Source of the DNA: Acetobacter garciniae
GTDB taxonomy: Bacteria > Pseudomonadota > Alphaproteobacteria > Acetobacterales > Acetobacteraceae
Reading direction: 5' to 3'
NCBI RefSeq assembly: GCF_017377735.1
Contig: NZ_JAFVMH010000003.1
Coordinates: forward strand, 248,001-312,000
DNA: 64,000 nucleotides
Within the stretch, counting starts at the first letter, position 1, and each line of letters starts with the position of its first letter. Made by a program: the position numbers and the translations under genes. The notes below the pieces were generated by a model. The model saw nothing but the letters and a program-made list of their open reading frames with translations. It had not been told where the DNA came from and made no database searches. This document shows, piece by piece, positions 9,116 to 16,431 of the stretch.

Positions 9116-9967
9116 TCAGTTTCCGCTCAGCAGGTAGCACCGCGCCGCAAATTCCGCCGAATGATCCGGCTCGGGCTCCAGCGCCTGGGCAACCATGGCG
9201 CGCCGCAAGCGAAGGACCACGTTGGGGCATAGGGGTTCGTCTGTCACGTTTTCCGCCAGTTTGGCAAGCCAGGGGCCTATGCCGTCGCGTTCGGTCAGCA
9301 TGATGGGGGCGGTGCGGCTCAGCTTCAGGCCATCGGCAAGAAAGGCGGACGCGTTCTCGGCCGTGGTGACAAGGTAAAGGCAGGAATCCCCATCGCCCTG
9401 CATGCCGGTCTGGCTTTTCCCTGCCCTGGAGGTATGGCCCTGGCCCATCGGCAGGGCGGAGGTGGGCACGGGGGCCAGCCGCAGTTCATCGGGGGCGAAA
9501 TGGGTGCGCGGCAGGTCCTGCAGCGGCAGGGAAAACAGGTCCGTCTGGGCTGCCTGCGCAGGCAGGGGCAGGTTGCCGGGAGTGATCGGGTGGTCGTTGT
9601 GGGGGGCAAGGTCGCCCATCCCGGCATGTCCACCTTGCCGCATGCCCAGCCTGCTTGCCGGTATGGTATCCTGCCGGGTCGCGGTATCCGGCCTGTTATT
9701 TTCTGCCTGCCCATTCGGGCCGGGTCCGGGATTAGGGCTGCGACACGCACGGGGCCGGGCCGCGCGGGGTGTTTTGGGTGGCGTTTTATAGTCGCGGGCA
9801 CGGGATCTGCCTGCGCGCAGCCGGGCTTGCGGGTGTGCTGGTCCCAGGTCGCGCCCCGCACCGATAGCCGCAGCCGGACCAGGACCCGGACTGGCATCCC
9901 GACCTGTATCCAGGCTGGCATCCAAACCAGGAAAGCATGGCTGTGACCAGGAATGCGCGCGCGCCAT
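9116..9967 (-). CDS. Unknown protein with disordered N-terminus, downstream of zur
   Basis: 283 residues if started at 9967, eight bases past the zur stop with AGGG upstream; starts at 10033 or 9643 are also open. Residues 1-160 are Pro/Ala/Arg/Gly-rich and look disordered. The C-terminal 85 residues look folded: YLVTTAENASAFLADGL, then an acidic PIMLTERDGIGPWLAKLAE, ending in a LRLRRAMVAQALEPEP segment. Not recognised. The YLVT...GLKLSR...TERDG layout superficially recalls small RNA 2-prime-phosphotransferase/ADP-ribosyltransferase-like folds, but this is not claimed. Its position suggests co-transcription with zur. Confidence 0.55.
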   Translation of the reverse strand: MARAHSWSQPCFPGLDASLDTGRDASPGPGPAAAIGAGRDLGPAHPQARLRAGRSRARDYKTPPKTPRAARPRACRSPNPGPGPNGQAENNRPDTATRQDTIPASRLGMRQGGHAGMGDLAPHNDHPITPGNLPLPAQAAQTDLFSLPLQDLPRTHFAPDELRLAPVPTSALPMGQGHTSRAGKSQTGMQGDGDSCLYLVTTAENASAFLADGLKLSRTAPIMLTERDGIGPWLAKLAENVTDEPLCPNVVLRLRRAMVAQALEPEPDHSAEFAARCYLLSGN

Positions 9968-9974
9968 GCGGGCC

Positions 9975-10625
9975 CTACCGTTCGGGTTCTTTCGCCGCAT
10001 CATGCGGGGCGGTGTTGCGCAAATTCGCGGCACATTGCGCGCACAGGCCTTCCACCTCGACCGAGGCGCTGTGCATTGTAAAACTGTTGTCCTGGCAGAT
10101 GGTTCTCAGCAGGTCCAATATGGCCGTGGCATTGGCGATTTCCGTTACCGCGCCGCAGCCACTGCATATCAGGAACTGCGCCGTATGCATGGCGGCCGCC
10201 TGCGCGGGGTCGGTGGGCTGTGGGGCGTGCTGGCAAAGCCCGGCATGGCTGTGGCCCGTGTTTTCATGGTCGCAGCATTCGGTCGCGTTGTCGGGGGCAT
10301 CGTGCAGCAGATGCGTGCAGGGCACAAAGGCCGACAGGCGTTCAATCCGGTGGATCAGCCCGTGTTCGAGCAGAAAGTCCAGGGCCCGGTAGACGGTGGG
10401 CGGGGCCGGGCGGCCGCTGGCATGCTTGAGCTGTTCCAGCAGGTCATATGCGCCCACGGGGGTGGTGGCGCGCAGGATCAGGCCCAGCACATCGCGCCGT
10501 TGCGGGGTCATGCGGCCCCCCTGGTTGGCGCATAGCCGGGCGGCGTAGTCCAGTTGCTGGCGCGTGCGGGCTGAAAAACCGTAAACGTCCGCGCCGGGGG
10601 GGGCGTGCTGCGATGTGCTGGCCAT
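9975..10625 (-). CDS. zur: Zinc uptake regulator, Fur family
   Basis: 216 residues, longer than most Zur (about 160) because of a His-rich insert near residues 110-145 (CCDHENTGHSHAGLCQH). The winged helix lies at residues 38-95 (MTPQRRDVLGLILRAT and PTVYRALDFLLEHGL). The structural-zinc cysteines are in ICSGCG and LCAQCA. The ATG at 10625 has GGAAGA upstream. It lies divergent to znuACB with a candidate operator between, the usual arrangement for a zinc-sensing repressor of its own uptake system. The extra His/Cys loop could add metal-binding capacity; that is inference. Confidence 0.92.
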   Translation of the reverse strand: MASTSQHAPPGADVYGFSARTRQQLDYAARLCANQGGRMTPQRRDVLGLILRATTPVGAYDLLEQLKHASGRPAPPTVYRALDFLLEHGLIHRIERLSAFVPCTHLLHDAPDNATECCDHENTGHSHAGLCQHAPQPTDPAQAAAMHTAQFLICSGCGAVTEIANATAILDLLRTICQDNSFTMHSASVEVEGLCAQCAANLRNTAPHDAAKEPER

Positions 10626-10720
10626 GTTCGTCTTCCGTTCTCATTTTCTCTCTAGCGTAACCAAGCCGTGGGGGGAAGGCCAGATACGCGCGCAGGGGAG
10701 GTGACGGGCGGAAAAATTTA

Positions 10721-10737
10721 ATGTAACACTATTACAT
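10721..10737. promoter_or_regulatory. Candidate Zur operator between zur and znuA
   Basis: ATGTAACACTATTACAT is an inverted repeat with 6-base arms (ATGTAA / TTACAT) in an A/T-rich patch 24 bases before the znuA start. The reverse strand reads ATGTAATAGTGTTACAT, of the same style as alphaproteobacterial Zur boxes. One site could serve both divergent promoters. Confidence 0.65.
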
Positions 10738-10761
10738 AACGTAGGAGTGTTCAGGACAGAC

Positions 10762-11715
10762 ATGGCTTCAAGGACGCGCCATAGGCTTGCCGTGTGGCCG
10801 CGCGCCATGGCTGAAGGGGCAGCATGCGCCATCACGCGGGCGCTGGCTGCCATGCTTGCGGCCGTCTTGCTGGCATCCTTGCCCGGTCCGGCGGGCGGCG
10901 CGCGGGCGGCAACGCGTCCCTCGATCGTGGCGGCGGAAAACAGCTGGGGCGACCTGGCGGCCCAGGTCGCGGGGCCGGACATGGCTGTCACCACGCTGCT
11001 GGCCTCCCCCATTGCGGATCCGCATGTCTACGAACCCACCCCCGATGATGCCCGCCACATTGCCGATGCAACGCTGGTCGTGGCCAATGGCGCGGGATAT
11101 GACGGATGGGTGGACAGGCTGGTCGCCGCGGCCGGCTTGCCCGCGGTGCGCTACGTGCGGGCGGATTCGTGGCCCGGCTGGCGGGACGGGGGCAACCCGC
11201 ATCTATGGTTCGACCTGGACGCGGCGGCAGCCTTCGTGCGCCACGTCGCCACGGCCTGCCAGCAGGCCGACCCTGCCCATGCCAGTGCCTATGCCACGCG
11301 GGCGGCGGATGTGCTGGCCAGCATCGACACACTTGCGCAGACGCTCCAGGCCCTGCGTGCGCGGGTGGGTGGCCAGCATATTGCCGCGACCGAACCGCTT
11401 TTTGCCCCGCTGGCCGAACGGATGGGGCTGGTGATGGAAGAAAATGCCTATCAACTCGCGATCATGAACGGGGTTGAACCGGCCCCGGCCGCCATCGCCG
11501 CGTTCGAAACCGATCTTGCAGCCCGTAAACTGCGCCTTGTCGCGTATAACCAGCAGGTGGTCGAACCCTCGGTGGAGCGCATACTCGATCGGGCGCGCGC
11601 GGCGCATGTGCCCCTGCTGCCGCTGACCGAGACAATGCCCGCCGGCCAGCACTGGCAGGGCTGGGTGCGCACAACGGTGGAGCAGGCCGCCCACCTGCTG
11701 GAAACCGCCCCATGA
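10762..11715 (+). CDS. znuA: Zinc ABC transporter, periplasmic binding protein
   Basis: 317 residues from the ATG at 10762 (AGGAC five bases before); a GTG at 10747 is the alternative. Signal peptide through about residue 50 (hydrophobic AMLAAVLLASLPG, Ala-rich cleavage). Zinc ligands of the cluster A-I family are visible: His in ADPHVYEPTPDDAR, His in GNPHLWFDL, and a later His/Glu in GGQHIAATEPLF. The His-rich flexible loop of many ZnuA proteins is absent. First gene of a three-gene operon; its stop overlaps the znuC start by four bases. Likely repressed by Zur when zinc is plentiful. Confidence 0.9.
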   Translation: MASRTRHRLAVWPRAMAEGAACAITRALAAMLAAVLLASLPGPAGGARAATRPSIVAAENSWGDLAAQVAGPDMAVTTLLASPIADPHVYEPTPDDARHIADATLVVANGAGYDGWVDRLVAAAGLPAVRYVRADSWPGWRDGGNPHLWFDLDAAAAFVRHVATACQQADPAHASAYATRAADVLASIDTLAQTLQALRARVGGQHIAATEPLFAPLAERMGLVMEENAYQLAIMNGVEPAPAAIAAFETDLAARKLRLVAYNQQVVEPSVERILDRARAAHVPLLPLTETMPAGQHWQGWVRTTVEQAAHLLETAP

Positions 11716-12536
11716 CCCAACCTCCCGCCCTGCAGGCCAGCGGGCTGAGTGTTATGCGCCAGGGCCGCCTGGTGCTGGACTCGGTCAGTTTTAGCGTCCC
11801 TGCGGGCAGTTTTGTGGGTGTGCTGGGGGGCAATGGTGCGGGCAAGACAACCCTGTTCCGCGCCATTCTGGGGCTTGAGGCCGCAAGCCACGGCACGATC
11901 TGCATAGAAGGCCACCCCGCCGGGCAGAAGGGGGGGCATGCCGGGCGGGCGGGCATTGGCTACATGCCGCAACTGCGCAGGCTGGTCGCGGGGCAGTTGA
12001 GCGGGTGGCACATGGTGGCCGCCGCCCTTGGTGGGGGCAGGCCGGGCCTGCCGTGGTACGGGCGCGCGGCCCGGGCGCGGGTGGATGCGGCGTTGGACGC
12101 GGTGGATGCGCGGGGCCTTGCGCACCGTCCGCTGGCCGCCCTGTCAGGCGGGGAACGCCAGCGCCTGCTGCTGGCCCAGGCCCTTCTGGACGATCCGCGC
12201 ATTCTGCTGCTGGACGAACCCCTGGCCAGCCTGGACCCTGCGCGCATGCGCGAGACCGCACGGCGCATTTACGATCTGGCGCGGGCCCGGGGGCTGACGG
12301 TGCTGATGTCCACGCATGACATCAATCCTTTGCAGGGTTTCATGGACCACGTGCTGTACCTTGCACACGGCAAGGCGTTGCTCGGCCCGGTGGAGGAGGT
12401 GATGACCACATCGGCCCTTAGCGCGCTGTATGGGGCGCCGGTCGAGGTCATTCATGCCCAGGGCCGGGTGTTCGTGGTGGCCGAAGGCGGCGGGGACACG
12501 TTGCATTCATGCGATTGCGCGGGGCATATGGCCTGA
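11712..12536 (+). CDS. znuC: Zinc ABC transporter, ATPase
   Basis: 274 residues. Walker A is GGNGAGKTT (about residue 39), the ABC signature LSGGERQRLLLAQAL, Walker B ILLLDEP and the switch His in STHDINPL. The C-terminal end carries HSCDCAGHM, a small Cys/His cluster which ZnuC proteins often show and which may bind zinc. The start overlaps znuA (ATGA) and its stop overlaps the znuB start (TGATG), so the three are translationally coupled. Confidence 0.92.
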   Translation: MTQPPALQASGLSVMRQGRLVLDSVSFSVPAGSFVGVLGGNGAGKTTLFRAILGLEAASHGTICIEGHPAGQKGGHAGRAGIGYMPQLRRLVAGQLSGWHMVAAALGGGRPGLPWYGRAARARVDAALDAVDARGLAHRPLAALSGGERQRLLLAQALLDDPRILLLDEPLASLDPARMRETARRIYDLARARGLTVLMSTHDINPLQGFMDHVLYLAHGKALLGPVEEVMTTSALSALYGAPVEVIHAQGRVFVVAEGGGDTLHSCDCAGHMA

Positions 12537-13330
12537 TGTTCGCCTATGACTTCATGCGTTCGGCCTTCATGGCGGCCTTTTTCGTCTCGGCCGTATGCGG
12601 GCCTGTCGGCTGGTTCCTGGTCCTGCGCGGTCAGGGCTTTGCCAGCCATGCGCTGTCCCATGTGGGTTTTGCGGGGGCTGCGGCGGCATTGCTGGTGGGG
12701 CAGCCCGCCTTTACGGGTTTTGGCGCCAGTGCGGTGCTGAGCGGCGTTGCCATGGGGCTGGCGGGCGAACGGCTGATGGGGCGGGACGTGACAATCGGCC
12801 TCGTGCTCTCACTGGCCATGGGGCTGGGGGCTCTATGCCTGCATTTCCTCACCCGTTCGGCCGGGGCCGCCACATCGTTGTTGTTCGGCGATATTCTGGG
12901 TATCGCGCACGCGACCCTGTGGTGGCTGGCCGGGCTTACGGCCGTCTGCCTTGCGGCACTGGGGCTGATGGCGCGGCCCTTGCTGTTTGCCTCCCTCCAG
13001 CCCGACGTGGCGGAGGCCAAGGGCGTGTCGCTGCGTGTGCTCGATATCCTATTTCTGGCACTCGTAGCCCTGGCCACGGCCGAATGCGCGCAGATTACCG
13101 GGGCGTTGCTGGTCTTTACGCTGATGATCGCCCCGGCGGCGGCCGCGCTGCGGCTGGGGCTGGCGCCGGTTGCGGGCATGGCGGCGGCGGCGGGGCTGGC
13201 ATTGGTGGAATCGTGGGCGGGGCTGGCCCTGTCGTGGCAGAGCGGCTTTCCCGCCGTGTTCTGGATCGCGGCTTTGGGCTGCGGGGCCTGTGCGGCGGCC
13301 TTCGGGCTGGCCCGCGCCCTGGGGCGCTAA
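12536..13330 (+). CDS. znuB: Zinc ABC transporter, membrane permease
   Basis: 264 residues from the ATG at 12536, which overlaps the znuC stop; an in-frame ATG at 12509 would add nine residues. About eight membrane segments of the ABC-3 family, with the cytoplasmic coupling region in FASLQPDVAEAKGVSLRVLD and a Gly-rich FGDILGI segment. It imports zinc delivered by ZnuA. The gene ends just before a double hairpin that probably stops transcription. Confidence 0.92.
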   Translation: MFAYDFMRSAFMAAFFVSAVCGPVGWFLVLRGQGFASHALSHVGFAGAAAALLVGQPAFTGFGASAVLSGVAMGLAGERLMGRDVTIGLVLSLAMGLGALCLHFLTRSAGAATSLLFGDILGIAHATLWWLAGLTAVCLAALGLMARPLLFASLQPDVAEAKGVSLRVLDILFLALVALATAECAQITGALLVFTLMIAPAAAALRLGLAPVAGMAAAAGLALVESWAGLALSWQSGFPAVFWIAALGCGACAAAFGLARALGR

Positions 13331-13356
13331 ATCGAATCATTGATAAAGGTTTTTGG

Positions 13357-13406
13357 TGAAGCTTTTTTCAAAAAGCTTCAAAGACCGTCACCTTTTTGAA
13401 AAAAGG
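13357..13406. repeat. Double A/T-rich hairpin, acetic-acid-bacteria dispersed repeat type
   Basis: Hairpin one has arms TGAAGCTTTTT / AAAAAGCTTCA with a two-base loop (13357-13380). Hairpin two is CCTTTTTGAAAAAAGG (13391-13406). From memory, near-identical pairs occur in many Komagataeibacter intergenic regions. Placed after znuB it can also act as a bidirectional terminator. Confidence 0.65.
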
Positions 13407-13440
13407 CGACTAAAGGCCCGAATGGAACCCGGTGGCTCGC

Positions 13441-13668
13441 CTAGCGGGGGATGGACCAGCCCAGCCAGGCCCAGAGCCCGATAAAGGCCAGCAATGCGCC
13501 CTGCATGACAAGGAGGACCCGCCCGGTCAGCACCGGCACATGCACGCCGTCGTCCCCCGCCGCCGCACCGGCCTGCGGTGCGCCATGGCCCTTCTGCCCG
13601 CCCGGCGTATTCCCCGGCAGCCGGAGTGCAGCGGCGGGAAAGGGAGCGGCGGGTGCGGGGCGGGTCAT
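13441..13668 (-). CDS. Small membrane protein, unknown
   Basis: 75 residues, start at 13668 with AAAGG upstream. The N-terminal half is a flexible Pro/Ala/Gly stretch; one membrane segment lies near the C-terminus (VLLVMQGALLAFIGLWAWLG), followed by a short basic tail. Not recognised. Orientation opposes znuB, and the flavin reductase gene ends 74 bases upstream on the same strand, so the two could share a transcript. Confidence 0.5.
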   Translation of the reverse strand: MTRPAPAAPFPAAALRLPGNTPGGQKGHGAPQAGAAAGDDGVHVPVLTGRVLLVMQGALLAFIGLWAWLGWSIPR

Positions 13669-13742
13669 GGGCGGAACCTTTCTGGCTGGCGCGCGCCTGT
13701 GGCGGGGCGATGACCCCGGCCGCAGGCACCTTTACGGCCCGA

Positions 13743-14237
13743 TCAGGCCGTGGCTGCGGGCAGGGTGTGGTAGGAGCGGTTGAAATACATCAGCCCGCCA
13801 TGGGTTTCATGGCTGCGCAGGGCCGCCACCACGCCGAACATCACGCTATGGGTGCCGACTTCGACAATCTGGCTGATACGGCAGTCGAATGTCGCCACGG
13901 CCTCGTTCAGGACGGGCGCACCTGTAACCATGCTGCTCCAGTGGCCACGGGCGAAGCGCTCTTCCATGGTCAGCGGGCTGGCGAAATGCCCGGCCAGGTC
14001 CTGCTGCGGGGCGGCCAGCACGTTCACGCACAGGGCACTGCCTTCGTGGAAGGCGGCGCGTGCGCGGCTGTTACGGTTCAGGCAGACAAGCAGGGTTGGT
14101 GGCGTATCCGTGACCGAACATACGGCGGACGCCGTAAACCCGACCGGGGCTTCGAGCGTTCCTGTTGTAATAATGTTCACAGCTGCGCCAAGTTTGGCCA
14201 TGGTATCGCGATAGGCGCTGGTCTCGGGGGCCAACAT
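13743..14237 (-). CDS. Flavin reductase-domain protein (RutF/HpaC type)
   Basis: 164 residues, start at 14237 with a clear GGAGAG. The sequence LGAAVNIITTGT, FTASAVCSVTDTPPTLLVCLNR and the final GVVAALRSHETHGGLMYFNRSYH follow RutF/HpaC closely. Such proteins supply reduced FMN to a partner monooxygenase. No rut or other monooxygenase gene is near, so the partner is unknown. Divergent from the enoyl-CoA hydratase gene with 62 bases between starts. Confidence 0.85.
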   Translation of the reverse strand: MLAPETSAYRDTMAKLGAAVNIITTGTLEAPVGFTASAVCSVTDTPPTLLVCLNRNSRARAAFHEGSALCVNVLAAPQQDLAGHFASPLTMEERFARGHWSSMVTGAPVLNEAVATFDCRISQIVEVGTHSVMFGVVAALRSHETHGGLMYFNRSYHTLPAATA

Positions 14238-14299
14238 CTGCTCTCCTTTTTTTATACGAATGTGGAATTGTTTTTGTGCATGAAATGAAGAGGAAAGCA

Positions 14300-15337
14300 A
14301 TGACGGAAGATGCCCTTTCCGCCACCCCCAGCGTGCGGACCAAGTGTGAAGGGCATTTGGGGCGGATCATCCTGGACCGTCCCGCCAAGCTGAACGCCCT
14401 GGATGCCGATACGGCGGCGGGAATCAGCCGCGTGCTGGCGGCCTGGGCGAATGAAGGCGGGGTGCGGCAGATCCTGCTGGAAAGCAGCAGCCCGCGGGCC
14501 TTCTGCGCGGGCGGCGATCTCAAGACCATTCGCGAGGTGCTGCTGAATGCCGGCCCCGATGAAGGCTTCGCCCGCATGGACCGCGCCTATGACACCATGC
14601 TGCAACTGGCGCGCTATACCAAGCCGGTCGTGTCCTTTCTGGACGGGATCGTCATGGGTGGGGGAGTGGGCATCGGCTGCCATGTGGGCTACCGCGTGGT
14701 GACGGAGCGCTCGGTCCTGGCCATGCCCGAAACCGCCATCGGGCTGGTGACGGATGCGGGCGGGTCGTGGCTGCTGTCCCGCGCGGCGGGGCATGAAGGG
14801 CTGCGCCTTGCCCTGACAGGCCAGCGCATGAGCGGGCAGGACGCGGTGCGCCTGGGCCTGGCCGACCGGCTTGTGCCTGCCGAAAGCCTGGAGTCCCTGC
14901 GTGACAGCCTGGCCCTTGAAGATGTGGAGGAGGTGTTCGCAAACCTGCCTACCGGCCCGGCCACGCTGGTCGGGGCTGACGCGGAACCGGGCTATGCGCT
15001 TGAAAGCTGCTACGCGGCCCCCGACCTGCCGAGTGCTATGGAGCGCCTGCGCGCAAGCCCGCTGGAATCCGCCCACCAGGATATGGACGAACTGTCACGC
15101 GCCTGCCCGTTTTCACTTTATGCGGCGTGGCACGCCTGGCACCGGGCGCGCAAGGCCCGCTCATTGGAGGAGGCATTCGACATCGAACGCCGTCTGGTGC
15201 GGTGCGTGCTGGGCCGTGCGGATATTGTGGAAGGGGTGCGCGCACGCCTTGTGGACCGTGACAATGCGCCTGTCTGGCAGCCTGCAAGCCTGCAAGCCAT
15301 GACTCCGGCGGAATTGCAGGAAATCCAGGCAGCCTGA
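14300..15337 (+). CDS. Enoyl-CoA hydratase/isomerase family, 3-hydroxyisobutyryl-CoA hydrolase-like
   Basis: 345 residues from the ATG at 14300 behind AGAGGAAA; an upstream ATG at 14285 is less well placed. The crotonase core shows the oxyanion loop FCAGGDLKTIRE, the catalytic region FLDGIVMGGGVGIGCHVGYRV and the MPETAIGLVTDAGGSWLLSR segment. The long C-terminal part (after residue 200) is what separates 3-hydroxyisobutyryl-CoA hydrolases (valine breakdown) from plain hydratases. No other valine-pathway genes are close, so the substrate is inferred from family only. Confidence 0.8.
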   Translation: MTEDALSATPSVRTKCEGHLGRIILDRPAKLNALDADTAAGISRVLAAWANEGGVRQILLESSSPRAFCAGGDLKTIREVLLNAGPDEGFARMDRAYDTMLQLARYTKPVVSFLDGIVMGGGVGIGCHVGYRVVTERSVLAMPETAIGLVTDAGGSWLLSRAAGHEGLRLALTGQRMSGQDAVRLGLADRLVPAESLESLRDSLALEDVEEVFANLPTGPATLVGADAEPGYALESCYAAPDLPSAMERLRASPLESAHQDMDELSRACPFSLYAAWHAWHRARKARSLEEAFDIERRLVRCVLGRADIVEGVRARLVDRDNAPVWQPASLQAMTPAELQEIQAA

Positions 15338-15342
15338 AAATG

Positions 15343-15380
15343 CAGCAAGGGGGAGGACCAAATGGTCCTCCCCCCTGCTG
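15343..15380 (+). terminator. Strong hairpin after the hydratase gene
   Basis: Perfect 12-base stem GGGGGAGGACCA / TGGTCCTCCCCC with an AA loop, extended by CAGCA / TGCTG. No T-run, so the stop is by structure or the hairpin stabilises the mRNA end. Confidence 0.6.
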
Positions 15381-15461
15381 GAAAGTGGTCTGCCACGCCT
15401 TCGGACATCCAATATCGGTCGGGTAAAGTCGGTCGGCGCGGTTTTGAAGGGAGCTTTTGCA

Positions 15462-15485
15462 GGCCCGGATGCGGGCCGGCTTTTT
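15462..15485 (+). terminator. Second terminator-like hairpin between convergent genes
   Basis: GGCCCG / CGGGCC stem with GATG loop, followed by GGCTTTTT on the plus strand. Confidence 0.5.
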
Positions 15486-15501
15486 CCTGCCGATCAGGCA
15501 G

Positions 15502-15529
15502 CAGACTGGCGCAGGGTAGCGCCAGTCTG
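15502..15529 (-). terminator. Hairpin just past the acetate-transporter gene
   Basis: Perfect 11-base stem CAGACTGGCGC / GCGCCAGTCTG, six-base loop, ten bases past the stop on the minus strand. A clear T-run is lacking. Confidence 0.55.
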
Positions 15530-15538
15530 GCGGGTGTT

Positions 15539-16168
15539 TCAGGCCGCGACGGGAACGGAAAAAGTCATGGGAGCGCGGGTGGCCCGGCCCACGGGCAGGA
15601 CATCATGGCCGAACTGGGCTTCAAGAATTTCGGCGGCGGCCAGGTAGACAGCCGACAGGCCACAGAACAGCCCTTCATACCCGCCGATTACGGCCAGGGC
15701 CGGCATGTCCATCAGGTCCGCAAGGCCCAGCAGCGCGAACAGCACGGTCAGGGACGAGAAAATAATCTGGTGCGCGCGGGTTGCGCGCAGCGTGCCAAAG
15801 AACATGATGAGCGTGAAAAGACCCCACAGCAGAAGGTAGCTGCCCACCATGGCGGGCGTGCTGGCGGGCACCACGCCGGTATGCGGCATGGCGACCAGTA
15901 CTACCAGCGAAATCCAGAATGCCCCGTAGGAGATAAAGGCTGTCAGCCCGAAGGTGTTGCCGGTGCCAAATTCGAGCATTCCGGCCAGAATCTGGGCCAG
16001 TCCGCCAAAAACCAGCCCCATGGCCAGAATGGCCGAGCCCATGGGCAGAAGACCGGCGTTATGCAGGTTGAGCAAAATGGTGGTGAGCCCGAACGCGACA
16101 AGTCCCAGAGGGGCCGGATTGGCCTTGGGCCGCGGGGCGGTGAGCTCGGAGGAGCCTATATGTGCCAT
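15539..16168 (-). CDS. satP: Acetate/succinate transporter, GPR1/FUN34/YaaH family
   Basis: 209 residues from the ATG at 16168. It carries the family signature NPAPLGLVAFGLTT, a FEFGTGNTFG-like segment (LEFGTGNTFGLTAF) and the SYGAFWISL motif, within six membrane segments. SatP-type proteins take up acetate or succinate with protons; in acetic acid bacteria such proteins also bear on acetate tolerance and reuse. The C-terminal tail after residue 185 is longer than in E. coli SatP. A 262-base gap upstream holds its promoter and no gene. Confidence 0.9.
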   Translation of the reverse strand: MAHIGSSELTAPRPKANPAPLGLVAFGLTTILLNLHNAGLLPMGSAILAMGLVFGGLAQILAGMLEFGTGNTFGLTAFISYGAFWISLVVLVAMPHTGVVPASTPAMVGSYLLLWGLFTLIMFFGTLRATRAHQIIFSSLTVLFALLGLADLMDMPALAVIGGYEGLFCGLSAVYLAAAEILEAQFGHDVLPVGRATRAPMTFSVPVAA

Positions 16169-16431
16169 GGTACGTCTTCTTAATAATTGTTTGTATGACA
16201 CTTATATAAAAGATGAAGAGCGTTCTGGTTCGTTAAAAACGCCTTTAAGCTGGTAAAATAAAGTTCATTGAAAAGTCTTTTATGCATATGGAACTTTCAC
16301 GCTCCAGCCTGCCCCCGCATTCCCGCAGCAGGGTGCCAGGCCGCCGGGCGCAAGGGTTGGGCGGCCTGGCCAGTTGCCCGGTCTCCATGGTCCAGTCCCC
16401 ATGATTCAGTCCCATGGCCTGGTCCTGTGGT

